From assembly GCA_023630585.1 (NCBI GenBank), contig CM042548.1, positions 4,759,527 through 4,823,526 of the forward strand: a stretch of DNA of 64,000 nucleotides, given 5' to 3'. Of the stretch, positions 26,205 to 35,100 are shown in pieces (position 1 is the stretch's first letter; each line of letters opens with the position of its first letter). The DNA is from Cranoglanis bouderius. Its lineage: Eukaryota; Chordata; Actinopteri; Siluriformes; Cranoglanididae. The position numbers and the translations under genes were made by a program. A model generated the notes under the pieces. It was not told where the DNA came from and did no database searches. It saw nothing but the letters and a program-made list of their open reading frames with translations.

Positions 26205-26275
26205 TCCTGTTATGAAAAATTAATCAACACCATCTGACCAATCACAAATTAAAATTGAACAATGCTGTGGTATAA
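26205..26275 (+). repeat. Dispersed repeat module
   Basis: Degenerate copy of the 6645-6716 family ('atgaaaaattaatcaacacc', 'tctgaccaatca', 'tgctgtggtataac'). Confidence 0.65.
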
Positions 26276-26351
26276 CTATTATTATGCACTGCTATTATTA
26301 TAGGAGCGCTACTCCTATATCACCAGAGTACTATTCATGTTCAAGTAATAT

Positions 26352-26355
<4 letters not shown>

Positions 26356-26434
<79 letters not shown>
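26356..26434. repeat. (GT)n microsatellite
   Basis: About 39 perfect GT units. Confidence 0.95.
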
Positions 26435-26437
<3 letters not shown>

Positions 26438-26564
26438 ATGACTTCTTTGCCCTTTCACTTTCTACAAAGTGAAAGTTATACTGCAATATATATGGAGGTA
26501 CAAGCTGAAGTGAAATCTCTGTGTGTCAGCAGGGTCTTTCCAGACAAAAGGCTTTGGGTGTACG

Positions 26565-26567
<3 letters not shown>

Positions 26568-26622
<55 letters not shown>
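26568..26622. repeat. (GA)n microsatellite
   Basis: About 27 GA units, less than 450 bp upstream of the small Ig gene start. Confidence 0.95.
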
Positions 26623-26627
<5 letters not shown>

Positions 26628-27055
26628 GGAGACATACTTGTGCACCCTGGTCATGTGAAACAGTCATCTGTGAATTTTTAATTTAGGTATAAGGACATAA
26701 ATATCCCTTATTATTATTATTCCTCATTATATTCCTTATAATAACTGTCCATCCAAGGGCACCCCTATATGCCCAGAGCAAATTCCCCTATGCTTAATGA
26801 ATTTATGAGTCATATTATAGCAAGCCCATTAAGGAGCATGATCCAATGAGGATAACCCCAGATCAAATTATGATACACATCCCTCCTGTCAGGGCAGGAT
26901 CCAGAAACTAAAACTAACTGCCGCATTTGAGCTGGACTAGGCTTCTGTATGTGATTATTTTATAATAAGCTCATTAGCACAGAGAAAACATACGATAAAT
27001 AGCTAAATCAATAGTGTTTGAGCCATATTTAAGTTTAACAACAGATCACACGGAC

Positions 27056-27104
27056 ATGACAGACTTGATGCTGAGAATGATAGTGCTCACTTTTGTGTTC
27101 GGAG
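27056..27104 (+). CDS. Small Ig gene, exon 1 (signal peptide)
   Basis: ATG at 27056 opens MTDLMLRMIVLTFVFG, a hydrophobic leader ending in phase 1 at a strong donor (ggag|gtaagt). In-frame ATGs at 27068 and 27077 would also leave a usable leader. An AT-rich, TATA-like stretch (gataaatag, about 26994-27002) lies upstream. Confidence 0.75.
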
Positions 27105-29284
27105 GTAAGTCCTTGCTTTTTTTGTTTTTTTTTTCAATAAATTACTTCTGGCCAACATGACATGCTGAATCTTTTTTTGTTTTGTTCACTAGCTTGTTAA
27201 CTAAAAAAGAGAGGCTGGTGAATTTATAGCTGTTATAATGGAAGTGATAGCAGGAACTAACTTGGATGTTCCAAAATGTAACTTTAATGTACTAAATATC
27301 TTCTGTACTAATAATTTAATGTGGGTAAATTGCAGTATTTTAAATTTTTGATGTTGTTGTTAGATTAATAATAATGCTGTTGCTGTTACTGTTGTTGATA
27401 TTGATGTTGTTTGATGTTACTGTACATGTTGCTACTGTTGTTGTTGCTGTTGTTGATGTTGTTGTTATTGTTGCTACTGTGGTTGTTGATGTTGTTAATG
27501 ATGTTGTTGTTGCTGTTGTTGTTGTTGTTGTTGATATTGTTGCTGTTGTTGTTGCTCTTGTTGTTAATGATGTTGATGTTGTTGTGAATGTTGTTGTTGT
27601 TGCTGCTGTTGATGTTATGGTTGCTCTTGTTGCTATTTTTTCTTGCTGTTGCTTCTGAGTCTTACACAGTATGACTGGGGACAATGTAAAACAAGATTTA
27701 ATTTTTTTTTACCAGTACCTGTTTACCAAATTAATTCTAAAAAACAATAAATGTCAGGCTCTTGTGTTTGGGGTCCACCGTTTAACTGCCCTCATGCTCA
27801 TGTCTAACTCTCACAGTGAAAGCCCTGCAGCTTCGATCTCCACTGACGCGGACGCTCAATATGCCCTGTGAGTATGACTATGAAGCACATGGAGCCATCG
27901 AGCAGCTCTCTCTGCAGTGGAGGAGCCCCAAAAGTCAGTTGCTCTGTCATTTCATCAAGCACAAGGACTACAGGAACTGCACGCATGGATACTCAGCACT
28001 TTACACACCGGGAAACATCACTCTCATCATCCACAAGGTGAAGGAGGAGGACTTTGGGAAGCATGTGTGCTCTGTGAGCAAGCGTCATGCTTTCTTGGAT
28101 CATATCATCGAGCTTGTGCAGGTGACGGGTATGTAACACTGACATAATGATACATTCATTCATTCATTCATACAGTGGAGTGTATAAGTTTTTGTCCCCT
28201 TCAGACCAAACAAAAAAAAAAAGAGATTTTGTGCTCTTGAGTGGCGTAACAGTAGAGCATTTGTACTGTCATCTGGAGATCAAATCCTGACCATGCAACA
28301 ACCATCTGGCTGGGAGTCCACAGAAAATTGGCCATACTCTCAGGGTATGGGGGACTTTCTTCTCTGCCAGTCACAGTGACACTAGCCAATCATGGGTGTC
28401 TGTGAGCTCCTGTATGCGGATAGCACTTTCCTCTGAGTGTGTTACACTGCCCTGTGATGCAGCTTTACAGATGGGTTTTTACAGATGCTTCTTGGTCATA
28501 ATATTATGTTAGAATGTTACGAGTGGAAAAAAAATCCCGATATGAGCTCAAAAGTTTCCATCTCCAGTAACTACCTCCAACCTTTGTCATATCCTCTGAA
28601 TAACTTTTGGATCCTCTCAGTGTAATATTTGCCCCCATTCTTCTAGACATACCTAGACATACTGTATATCCCTGTCAGACAATCCCTGACAGAGTCATGT
28701 CACAACATCATTTTAAGTTGTTTGAGTGTGCCTTAGGTTTGGAGATTGCCATCATGTTTCAGACTAGATCCACAATTGGTGAATTATTTTTTTTGTAGAT
28801 AAATGGAACAATTCTTCCCATTTTAAAAACCATTGTGGGGGGGCACAGAATTTTGCACAGAAATCTGAATGTACTACAAAAAAATTTTTTCAATTTATTG
28901 CTTATTAAAATCAAACACTTTTTTTTTAGTATAAGGAGTCAAAATCAAAGTCTACTGATATTTACTTATGCCAATAAGTAAGGAATAAAACATGATGGGG
29001 GGTGCTGTTATATAAAACTATTAATGTTATATTAATAATCAACAGTGAGGTGGTATGATGCTGTTACCACTCTGAATTTGATTTTTTTTTTTTCTCTCTC
29101 ATAATGCATAGATTAGTGAACTAAGAGATGACAATTTCCAATTTATTTCCAATTAAATTAAATTTCCAATTTATGTTTTCCAATTAAAACATATTGTGTC
29201 ATTATATTAACAAAATTAGGTAAATGGTTTATATGCATACAGGGATTTCCTAAGCAAAATATATTTTGTATTTTCTAAATATAT

Positions 29285-29380
<96 letters not shown>

Positions 29381-31779
29381 GTGCATCTCAATAAATTAGA
29401 ATGTCGTGGAAAAGTTCATTTATTTCAGTAATTCAACTCAAATTGTGAAACTCGTGTATTAAATAAATTCAATGCACACAGACTGAAGTAGTTTAAGTCT
29501 TTGGTTCTTTTAATTGTGATGATTTTGGCTCACGTTTAACAAAAACCCACCAATTCACTATCTCAACAAATTAGAATACTTCATAAGACCAATAAAAAAA
29601 ACATTTTTAGTGAATTGTTGGCCTTCTGGAAAGTATGTTCATTTACTGTACATGTACTCAATACTTGGTAGGGGCTCCTTTTGCTTTAATTGCTGCCTCA
29701 ATTCGGCGTGGCATGGAGGTGATCAGTTTGTGGCACTGCTGAGGTGGTATGGAAGCCCAGGTTTCTTTGACAGTGGCCTTCAGCTCATCTGCATTTTTTG
29801 GTCTCTTGTTTCTCATTTTCCTCTTGACAATACCCCATAGATTCTCTATGGGGTTCAGGTGTGGTGAGTTTGCTGGCCAGTCAAGCACACCAACACCATG
29901 GTCATTTAACCAACTTTTGGTGCTTTTGGCAGAGTGGGCAGGTGCCAAATCCTACTGGATAATGAAATCAGCATCTTCAAAATGCTGGTCAGCTGAAGGA
30001 AGCATGAAGTGCTCCAAAATATCTTGGTAAACGGGTGCAGTGACTTTGCTTTTCAAAAAACACAATGGACCAACACCAGCAGATGACATTGCACCCCAAA
30101 TCATCACAGACTGTGGAAACTGAACACTGGACTTCAAGCAACTTGGGCTATGAGCTTCTCCACCCTTCCTCCAGACTCTAGGACCTTGGTTTCCAAATGA
30201 AATACAAAACTTGCTCCCATCTGAAAAGAGGATATTGGACCACTGGTCAACAGTCCAGTTCTTCTTCTCGTTAGCCCAGGTAAGACTCCTTTGACGTTGT
30301 CTGTGGTTCAGGAGTGGCTTAACAAGAGGAATATGACAACTGTAGCCAAATTCCTTGGCACGTCTGTGTGTGGTGGCTCTTGATGCCTTGACCCCAGCCT
30401 CAGTCCATTCCTTGTGAAGTTCACTCAAATTCTTGAATCGATTTTGCTTGACAATCCTCATAAGCCTGCGGTTCTCTCGGTTGGTTGTGCATCTTTTTCT
30501 TCCACAATTTTTCCTTCCACTCAACTTTCTGTTAACATGCTTGGATACAGCACTCTGTGAACAGCCAGCTTCTTTGGCAATGAATGTTTGTGGCTTACCT
30601 AGTGAACCAAACTGAGAGACCATTTTGAAGGCTCAGGAAACCTTTGCAAGTGTTTTGAGTTGATTGGCTGATTGGCATGTCACCATATTCTAATTTATCG
30701 AGATAGTGAATTGGTGGGTTTTTGTTAAATGTGAGCCAAAATCATCACAATTAAAAGAACCAAAGACTTAAACTACTTCAGTCTGTGTGCATTGAATTTA
30801 TTTAATACACGAGTTTCACAATTTGAGTTGAATTACTGAAATAAACTAACTTTTCCACGACATTCTAATTTATTGAGATGCACCTGTATATTAAACAGTA
30901 TTCTGTAATGTACTTAGACATCCCAGTTTATATTTTTCCAAAATTTTCTTGCAGGACAATGACATATTTCTGTAATCAGAAATTCTACTTATCATCTTCT
31001 TAGGAGATCTTATCTGAGCTATAGTTAATCAATCATATTTATATTCTGTTCAGAGTCTTCCACACCTCTGCCAACGGACAACGAAGAGCACTCAGGTATG
31101 TTTCTATGTTGAGAGATTATCCATTTTTTTCTAATTCTCATATCATTTTGTGTATGAATAAAGCCATATTGAGGGATATACTGTATGTAAGTATAGTTTA
31201 TCAAAATCATCTTCTAATGGGCTTTACAGACATTAAACAGCTTTAGAGTCATGATGATGACTAGATCAAATTCAACAAAATGCCACTGAGGAAACAGAAG
31301 GCATTCCCCTTTGGGTTTGTAACTGGCCATGCTGTACGGAAAGAAAGAACAATTGTATATTTAATCAATATAGAATGCTGCATCAGCAGATCCTTGATCT
31401 TGAGCAACAGTCCACCAATGTAGTGAGCCAGTACACCGATGAGGATAACACTGAGCATTCTGTATACACTGTAAACTGTAAACTTTAGGACTGATGTCAA
31501 CGTTATGGTCTGGAGGTCCATTAAACTACAGCCATCTTAAGCTTTGGTCCTGATTTTAATCATATGGTAAAACCAAAATGGACTTCTTCATGATGTCATT
31601 TTGTATTGTTATAATAAAATCGTTTCTCTACCATATGTAACTTAAACAATGAGATACATGACGTGCAAAGGGAATTTTGATAGTGATTTTTATTTTCATT
31701 TTATTTTTCCTGAGGCTATGCTCAAGAACATCTTCTCCTTCTTGGATGCAGTCTCTTTGTGTCTCTATTTGGCTGCTGA
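27056..31779 (+). CDS. Unrecognised small Ig-V protein, probable GPI-anchored surface protein (4 exons, 155 aa)
   Basis: Predicted exons 27056-27104, 27817-28128, 31054-31095 and 31715-31779. All three introns are GT-AG and phase 1, as expected for Ig-superfamily genes. Residues 1-16 form a hydrophobic signal peptide. Residues 17-120 form one V-type domain, with Cys34 (B strand), Trp51 (C strand), Cys101 in DFGKHVCSV (F strand), an extra pair Cys60/Cys71, and N-glycosylation sequons at Asn70 and Asn83. Residues 121-140 are a Ser/Thr/Pro and acidic stalk. Residues 141-155 are a terminal hydrophobic run (LLLLGCSLFVSLFGC) with no cytoplasmic tail, which resembles a GPI-attachment signal. AATAAA at 31800-31805 closes the gene. 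Size and plan resemble Thy-1 and CD160, and the extra Cys pair recalls CD160/BTLA. I cannot name an orthologue. The last two exons are the least certain. Confidence 0.68.
27366..27655. repeat. Impure (GTT)n-type trinucleotide array
   Basis: About 290 bp of GTT units with scattered GCT, GAT, ACT and AAT variants, in intron 1 of the small Ig gene. It produces spurious long frames on both strands (Val-rich and Thr-rich), which are not genes. Confidence 0.95.
27817..28128 (+). CDS. Small Ig gene, exon 2 (V domain)
   Basis: 312 nt, phase 1 on both sides, acceptor 'tctcacag' and donor 'acgg|gtatgt'. It encodes the whole V-type domain from VKALQLRSP to IIELVQVTG with the canonical Cys34, Trp51 and Cys101 framework. 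It is richer in GC and CTG/GAG codons than the surrounding introns, which supports it as a real coding exon. Confidence 0.85.
28231..28465 (+). repeat. tRNA-derived SINE
   Basis: An A-box-like TGGCGTAACAG and a B-box-like GATCAAATCC, about 35 bp apart, head a SINE body that ends near 'gttacactgccctgtgatgc'. It lies in intron 2 of the small Ig gene. Confidence 0.65.
29002..29082. repeat. Palindromic dispersed module
   Basis: 'ggtgctgttatataaaacta' and 'tgctgttaccactctgaatt', a degenerate member of the 15548-15654 family. Confidence 0.6.
29280..29377. repeat. (AT)n microsatellite
   Basis: About 48 AT units ending exactly at the left end of Tc1 copy 2, so the transposon used a TA inside or at the edge of the array. 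Confidence 0.95.
29378..30886 (-). mobile_element. Tc1-like transposon, copy 2
   Basis: Same ends and IR/DR layout as 13641-15148, with TA at 29376-29377 and 30887-30888. By eye it differs from copy 1 at only a few percent of positions. It lies in intron 2 of the small Ig gene, in the opposite orientation to that gene. The transposase frame is broken by one stop. Confidence 0.95.
29658..30623 (-). pseudogene. Tc1-like transposase with single nonsense codon
   Basis: It encodes the same protein as copy 1, but a TAG (29952-29954 on the minus strand, where copy 1 has CAG for Gln) ends translation after 223 residues, just before the second catalytic Asp. The remaining 3' portion stays open to the normal end. 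FSDGSKF replaces FSDESKF after the first Asp. The copy is therefore presumed unable to make active enzyme, but it could serve as a trans-mobilised substrate because its ends are intact. Confidence 0.9.
31054..31095 (+). CDS. Small Ig gene, exon 3 (stalk)
   Basis: A 42-nt exon, phase 1 to phase 1, with acceptor 'atattctgttcag' and donor 'ctcag|gtatgt'. It encodes ESSTPLPTDNEEHS, an O-glycosylation-prone, acidic linker. Its small size makes it an inference from splice signals and phase. Confidence 0.6.
31715..31779 (+). CDS. Small Ig gene, exon 4 (C-terminal hydrophobic tail)
   Basis: A pyrimidine-rich tract and 'cctgag' acceptor are followed in the required phase by GYAQEHLLLLGCSLFVSLFGC and a stop (shown here across two exon phases; 15 of the residues are the hydrophobic tail). 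AATAAA begins 21 nt after the stop codon. The coincidence of phase, hydrophobic tail and polyadenylation signal supports the call. Confidence 0.6.
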
Positions 31780-31799
31780 GGACAAAACACTCGACCATA

Positions 31800-31805
31800 A
31801 ATAAA
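31800..31805 (+). terminator. Polyadenylation signal AATAAA of the small Ig gene
   Basis: A canonical hexamer 20 nt beyond the predicted stop codon. Confidence 0.6.
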
Positions 31806-32017
31806 GCCTAATGAAATTGGTGAACACTTTGAACAGTTTGACCCGTGTGAAATATTTCTGATAGAGGTCTTCAAATATTCCTTCTTGGTTTAGAAGGACT
31901 TTCTGACCTACTGAAACACTAAATGGTTTATTTTGTTATGAATTTGTGTAGTATAAATGATTTTCATATCACTGTACTGATGAACACTGAACACTAGATG
32001 GTAGCAAATCCATTAAC

Positions 32018-32019
<2 letters not shown>

Positions 32020-32063
<44 letters not shown>

Positions 32064-32100
32064 GTGCGTGTGTGTGTGTGTGTGTGTGCATGTGTGTATG
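32020..32100. repeat. (GT)n microsatellite
   Basis: About 40 GT units with a few GC and AT interruptions, followed by AAT-rich iterations. Confidence 0.95.
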
Positions 32101-33786
32101 TAATAATAATAATAATCATAATAATTATAATAATAATTTTAATAATGTCTTAAGGTGTAAAAAAAAAAAAAAAAAAGGGGGGGGGGGTGTTTTGTTATCT
32201 GTATGTTTCAATAAAACTCACTTTTGTGTGTAGGCATGTTTTTATATCTTGGTGAGGACCGATGTCCCCACAATGATAGTCTGACAGTTTTGACAAAGAA
32301 ATTACCTTTTTCTTAATACAAAAACTAAAGAGCTGAAAGGTTTCCTTTTGCTTACAGAGGTTAAAGTTAGGGTTAGATTTAGATGTAGGCTTAGCATTAA
32401 TTAACTGCATTAATTATTATGTCAGTGGAAGGTTCTCACAAGGATAGTAAGACAAACGTGTGTATTATTATCTCTTTGTAGTGACCAAGTGTTCTCAGGG
32501 ATGTTTGACTGCTCACTATAAAGAAAAATTGTTTGTTTTTTAAGCAATTTTATATGATTTTTTTTTTTTTTTTTTTTAATGAAACAAAAATGAAAAAAGT
32601 CTGTTTTTGTTTCTCTTTGGCTGCCTGAGAGGACAAACCACTTAGCACCATAGACATTTTGATCACAGTTTGATTGCTATGCAATGTTTCTGGTTGATAG
32701 AAATCTTCAAATATTAGACTTGGTTTTGAAATACTTTCTAAGCTACTGAAAAAGTAAATAATTTAGTATATTTTTATTATGAATTTTTTTAACCTATTAC
32801 TACACTGATGAGCACTGGAAAGAAACATTTTTGTTAAAATGTAACCTGATGTTAAGGTTGCCCATAGGGTTACAGTCAAGTGTATGTATTGGATTATTTA
32901 ATTACATTAATACACAAATGAAACAAATACTAAAGTTGTGTGTGTGTGGTATAATGGTATAACATAATAATACATTTTTAAAAAATCATTTAGAAAAGAT
33001 TTTTCTACATCATTTAAATTCTTAATAACTAGGATCTCCTTAAAAACTATTCTAGTAGTTGCCCTAAAGGGAAAAAAAACTGTAACACACCATGCATACC
33101 CTGCAAACCAAGATATGAGGTGTAAGGTTGTCATAGTGTAAATGTTTCATCCTGTTCCACCTCAACCCACATGCAGGCCTTAGGGAATACCGGCCTATAA
33201 ACAAAGCAGGTGAAGCCTCTGGAAGAGAAAAGCTATGGATCAAGAGTGTATCCTAGATTTCTGTGCTTTGTTCCACTAATTATCTCCCATTCTCCATTAA
33301 TTACCTTGTGTAAATGATACACATCAGATGAGGACAAGAAAGAAGGTGGGAGAAGAAAGAAGGAGGTAACAAGTTGCAAAGGTGTGACTGTCATTTATTG
33401 CTACCGTGGTAAAGACATCACTGAACGAGGAAGCGCTCGTAACCTTTATGTTCTCTTTGGGATGTAATAAAGTTTTGGGCAATTTTTTTTAGATAATAAT
33501 ATAAAGACATTGCAGGGAGTATATTTAGGTTGAGCTAAACGTATTAACGTTAAATAAAAGTTTATGGTCTGAATCTGAATAAAATAAATCAGAAACTTTA
33601 CTGAAATTATACTGTAAAAATATTTAACATATTCATCTGTAGACTGTGTGAAGTGTTTAAATTCTTATTTGTTCACATGGCTTAAAGATAATGTTATCAG
33701 TAAAGGAAAAATTCTGCACATTTCAGCATTTTAGAACAATTTTTTGTCATACACCTTCTTTTAAAGTAAGACGCGTGTAAAGATGT

Positions 33787-33962
33787 GTGTGGGAGTCACC
33801 CAAGGATACAGTTCTCTTCTACAAAGGATGCACTCGAGTATCTGTCATCACACCCCCGCTGAATGAGATGACCAAAGAAGATGTTAGCTTCCTCCACAGT
33901 TCTCTTTATGAACTCTCCGGACCAACAGTCCAAACATTCCTCAACCTCATAACTAAATTTTT
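33787..33962 (+). pseudogene. Orphan coding-like segment
   Basis: An open frame with balanced codons reads WESPKDTVLFYKG, then VITPPLNEMTKEDVSFLHS, then LYELSGPTVQTFLNLITK, and then runs into A-rich low-complexity sequence. The base composition stands out from the AT-rich neighbours. I do not recognise the family. It could be a gene relic, a retrocopy or a transposon fragment. The start codon and both boundaries are uncertain. Confidence 0.3.
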
Positions 33963-34264
33963 TAAAACAGAAAAAAAAAAATCATATACTAAAATTGAAA
34001 TGAATTGTTGCTATTTAAGGCAACCAAATGGGACAAAAAAATTCTTTGCCAAACAAGTCAGTTTTTAGGGTCATTGGCATATCTAAATGCCATATCTTTA
34101 TTTTCTCTATATATAAATGGTAGAATATTTTGTGAGAAGACATCTATTTTGGGAAAAGTCTCAAGTGTCAGCATTTTGTAAAATATTTCTGACAAAGGAA
34201 ACTATCTTGTCTTATTAACTTCAACAGAGAATTAAAAAAGAGAAGCTGGATATGCTATGCTTTA

Positions 34265-34265
<1 letters not shown>

Positions 34266-34354
<89 letters not shown>
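34266..34354. repeat. (AT)n microsatellite
   Basis: About 44 AT units. Confidence 0.95.
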
Positions 34355-34357
<3 letters not shown>

Positions 34358-34405
34358 TTTTGGCAAATTGCTGTGGTATGAAATAAATAATAAAACTTTG
34401 GGACG

Positions 34406-34493
34406 TACTGTTATTGAAAAATAGGGATGGTAACTGATGGTACTTGATCATACCATCCTGTCACTGATTATTTTCCTATAACATCAAACCCCA
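34406..34493. repeat. Palindromic dispersed module
   Basis: 'gtactgttattgaaaaatag' and 'actgattattttcctataac', same family as 15548-15654. Confidence 0.65.
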
Positions 34494-34819
34494 AATGTTT
34501 GTATGATGAATGAAGTACTTTCCCTATAGTAGACATAAGTATTTGTGGTATTGAGACAACAGCCATACTGGTATATCAGCCGTGATTTAGTCACCAAAAC
34601 ACCAACTGAGGGAATATCTTTTGAAAGAATGGTTTTCCATCTCTCCACTACAGTCCCAGAAACTTCTAGAATCTACATAGCAACATATCAGTTGTTTTGG
34701 CGGCTCTTTACGTCCAAACACATCGTTAACACGCTTTATGTTGTTGTTGACTTCAGTTTGTAACGTTTGTGTTTACAAGAACAGTCTCCTGTAGAGGTAA
34801 GCGGTGTGAAAGATGTTTT

Positions 34820-35085
34820 CAGGCTATGATCTTTCGAGATGCTGATTGTTTGCTACCTGAGCTGTCGTGGAAGCCGGTTGGTTGATCAGGTGGCATCTCG
34901 TCCACGCGCATAATATGATTGGTCGGTGAGGTCGGTGGGAGGTGGGAGGTGGGATGGAGCGCGAGCCGCTATAGATCCGAGAGGAAGCCGCGCGCTGACG
35001 AGATTTCAGCGAGATACTCTTACCTGAGGGCAAGTTTATCATTAACGTTCATAATTATTAATTAAAAACCTCTCTTTACCTCGCC
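34820..35085 (+). promoter_or_regulatory. nrgn promoter and 5' UTR
   Basis: A GC- and CpG-rich island in AT-rich surroundings, with an inverted CCAAT box (gattggtcgg, 34917-34926), GGGAGGTGGGA-type Sp/KLF sites (34937-34955) and an E-box-like caggtg. No clear TATA box. Transcription probably starts about 34960-35040. The region runs directly into the neurogranin start codon. Confidence 0.6.
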
Positions 35086-35100
35086 ATGGACTGTCGGAAA
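35086..35100 (+). CDS. nrgn: nrgn exon 1
   Basis: Five codons (MDCRK) ending at a consensus donor, gtaagt, in phase 0. Mammalian NRGN likewise splits after its first five codons. Confidence 0.9.

Larger units (their letters stand above)
31806..34819. other. Intergenic between small Ig gene and nrgn
   Basis: It holds a (GT)n array (32020-32100) followed by a poly-A/poly-G run, a repeat-like piece (32222-32465, 'ttggtgaggaccgatgtccc' and 'ggttagattt'), an orphan coding-like segment (33787-33962), an (AT)n array (34266-34354) and a palindromic module (34406-34493). I see no complete gene. Confidence 0.55.

Noticed and set aside
27340..27684. Thr-rich minus-strand frame
   Set aside because: Produced by the GTT array in an intron; low complexity with no start context.
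31721..31804. Alternative reading MLKNIFSFLDAV in the terminal Ig-gene exon
   Set aside because: It is open to a stop at the AATAAA, but it does not fit the phase-1 junction from the preceding exon, whereas the GPI-like tail does.
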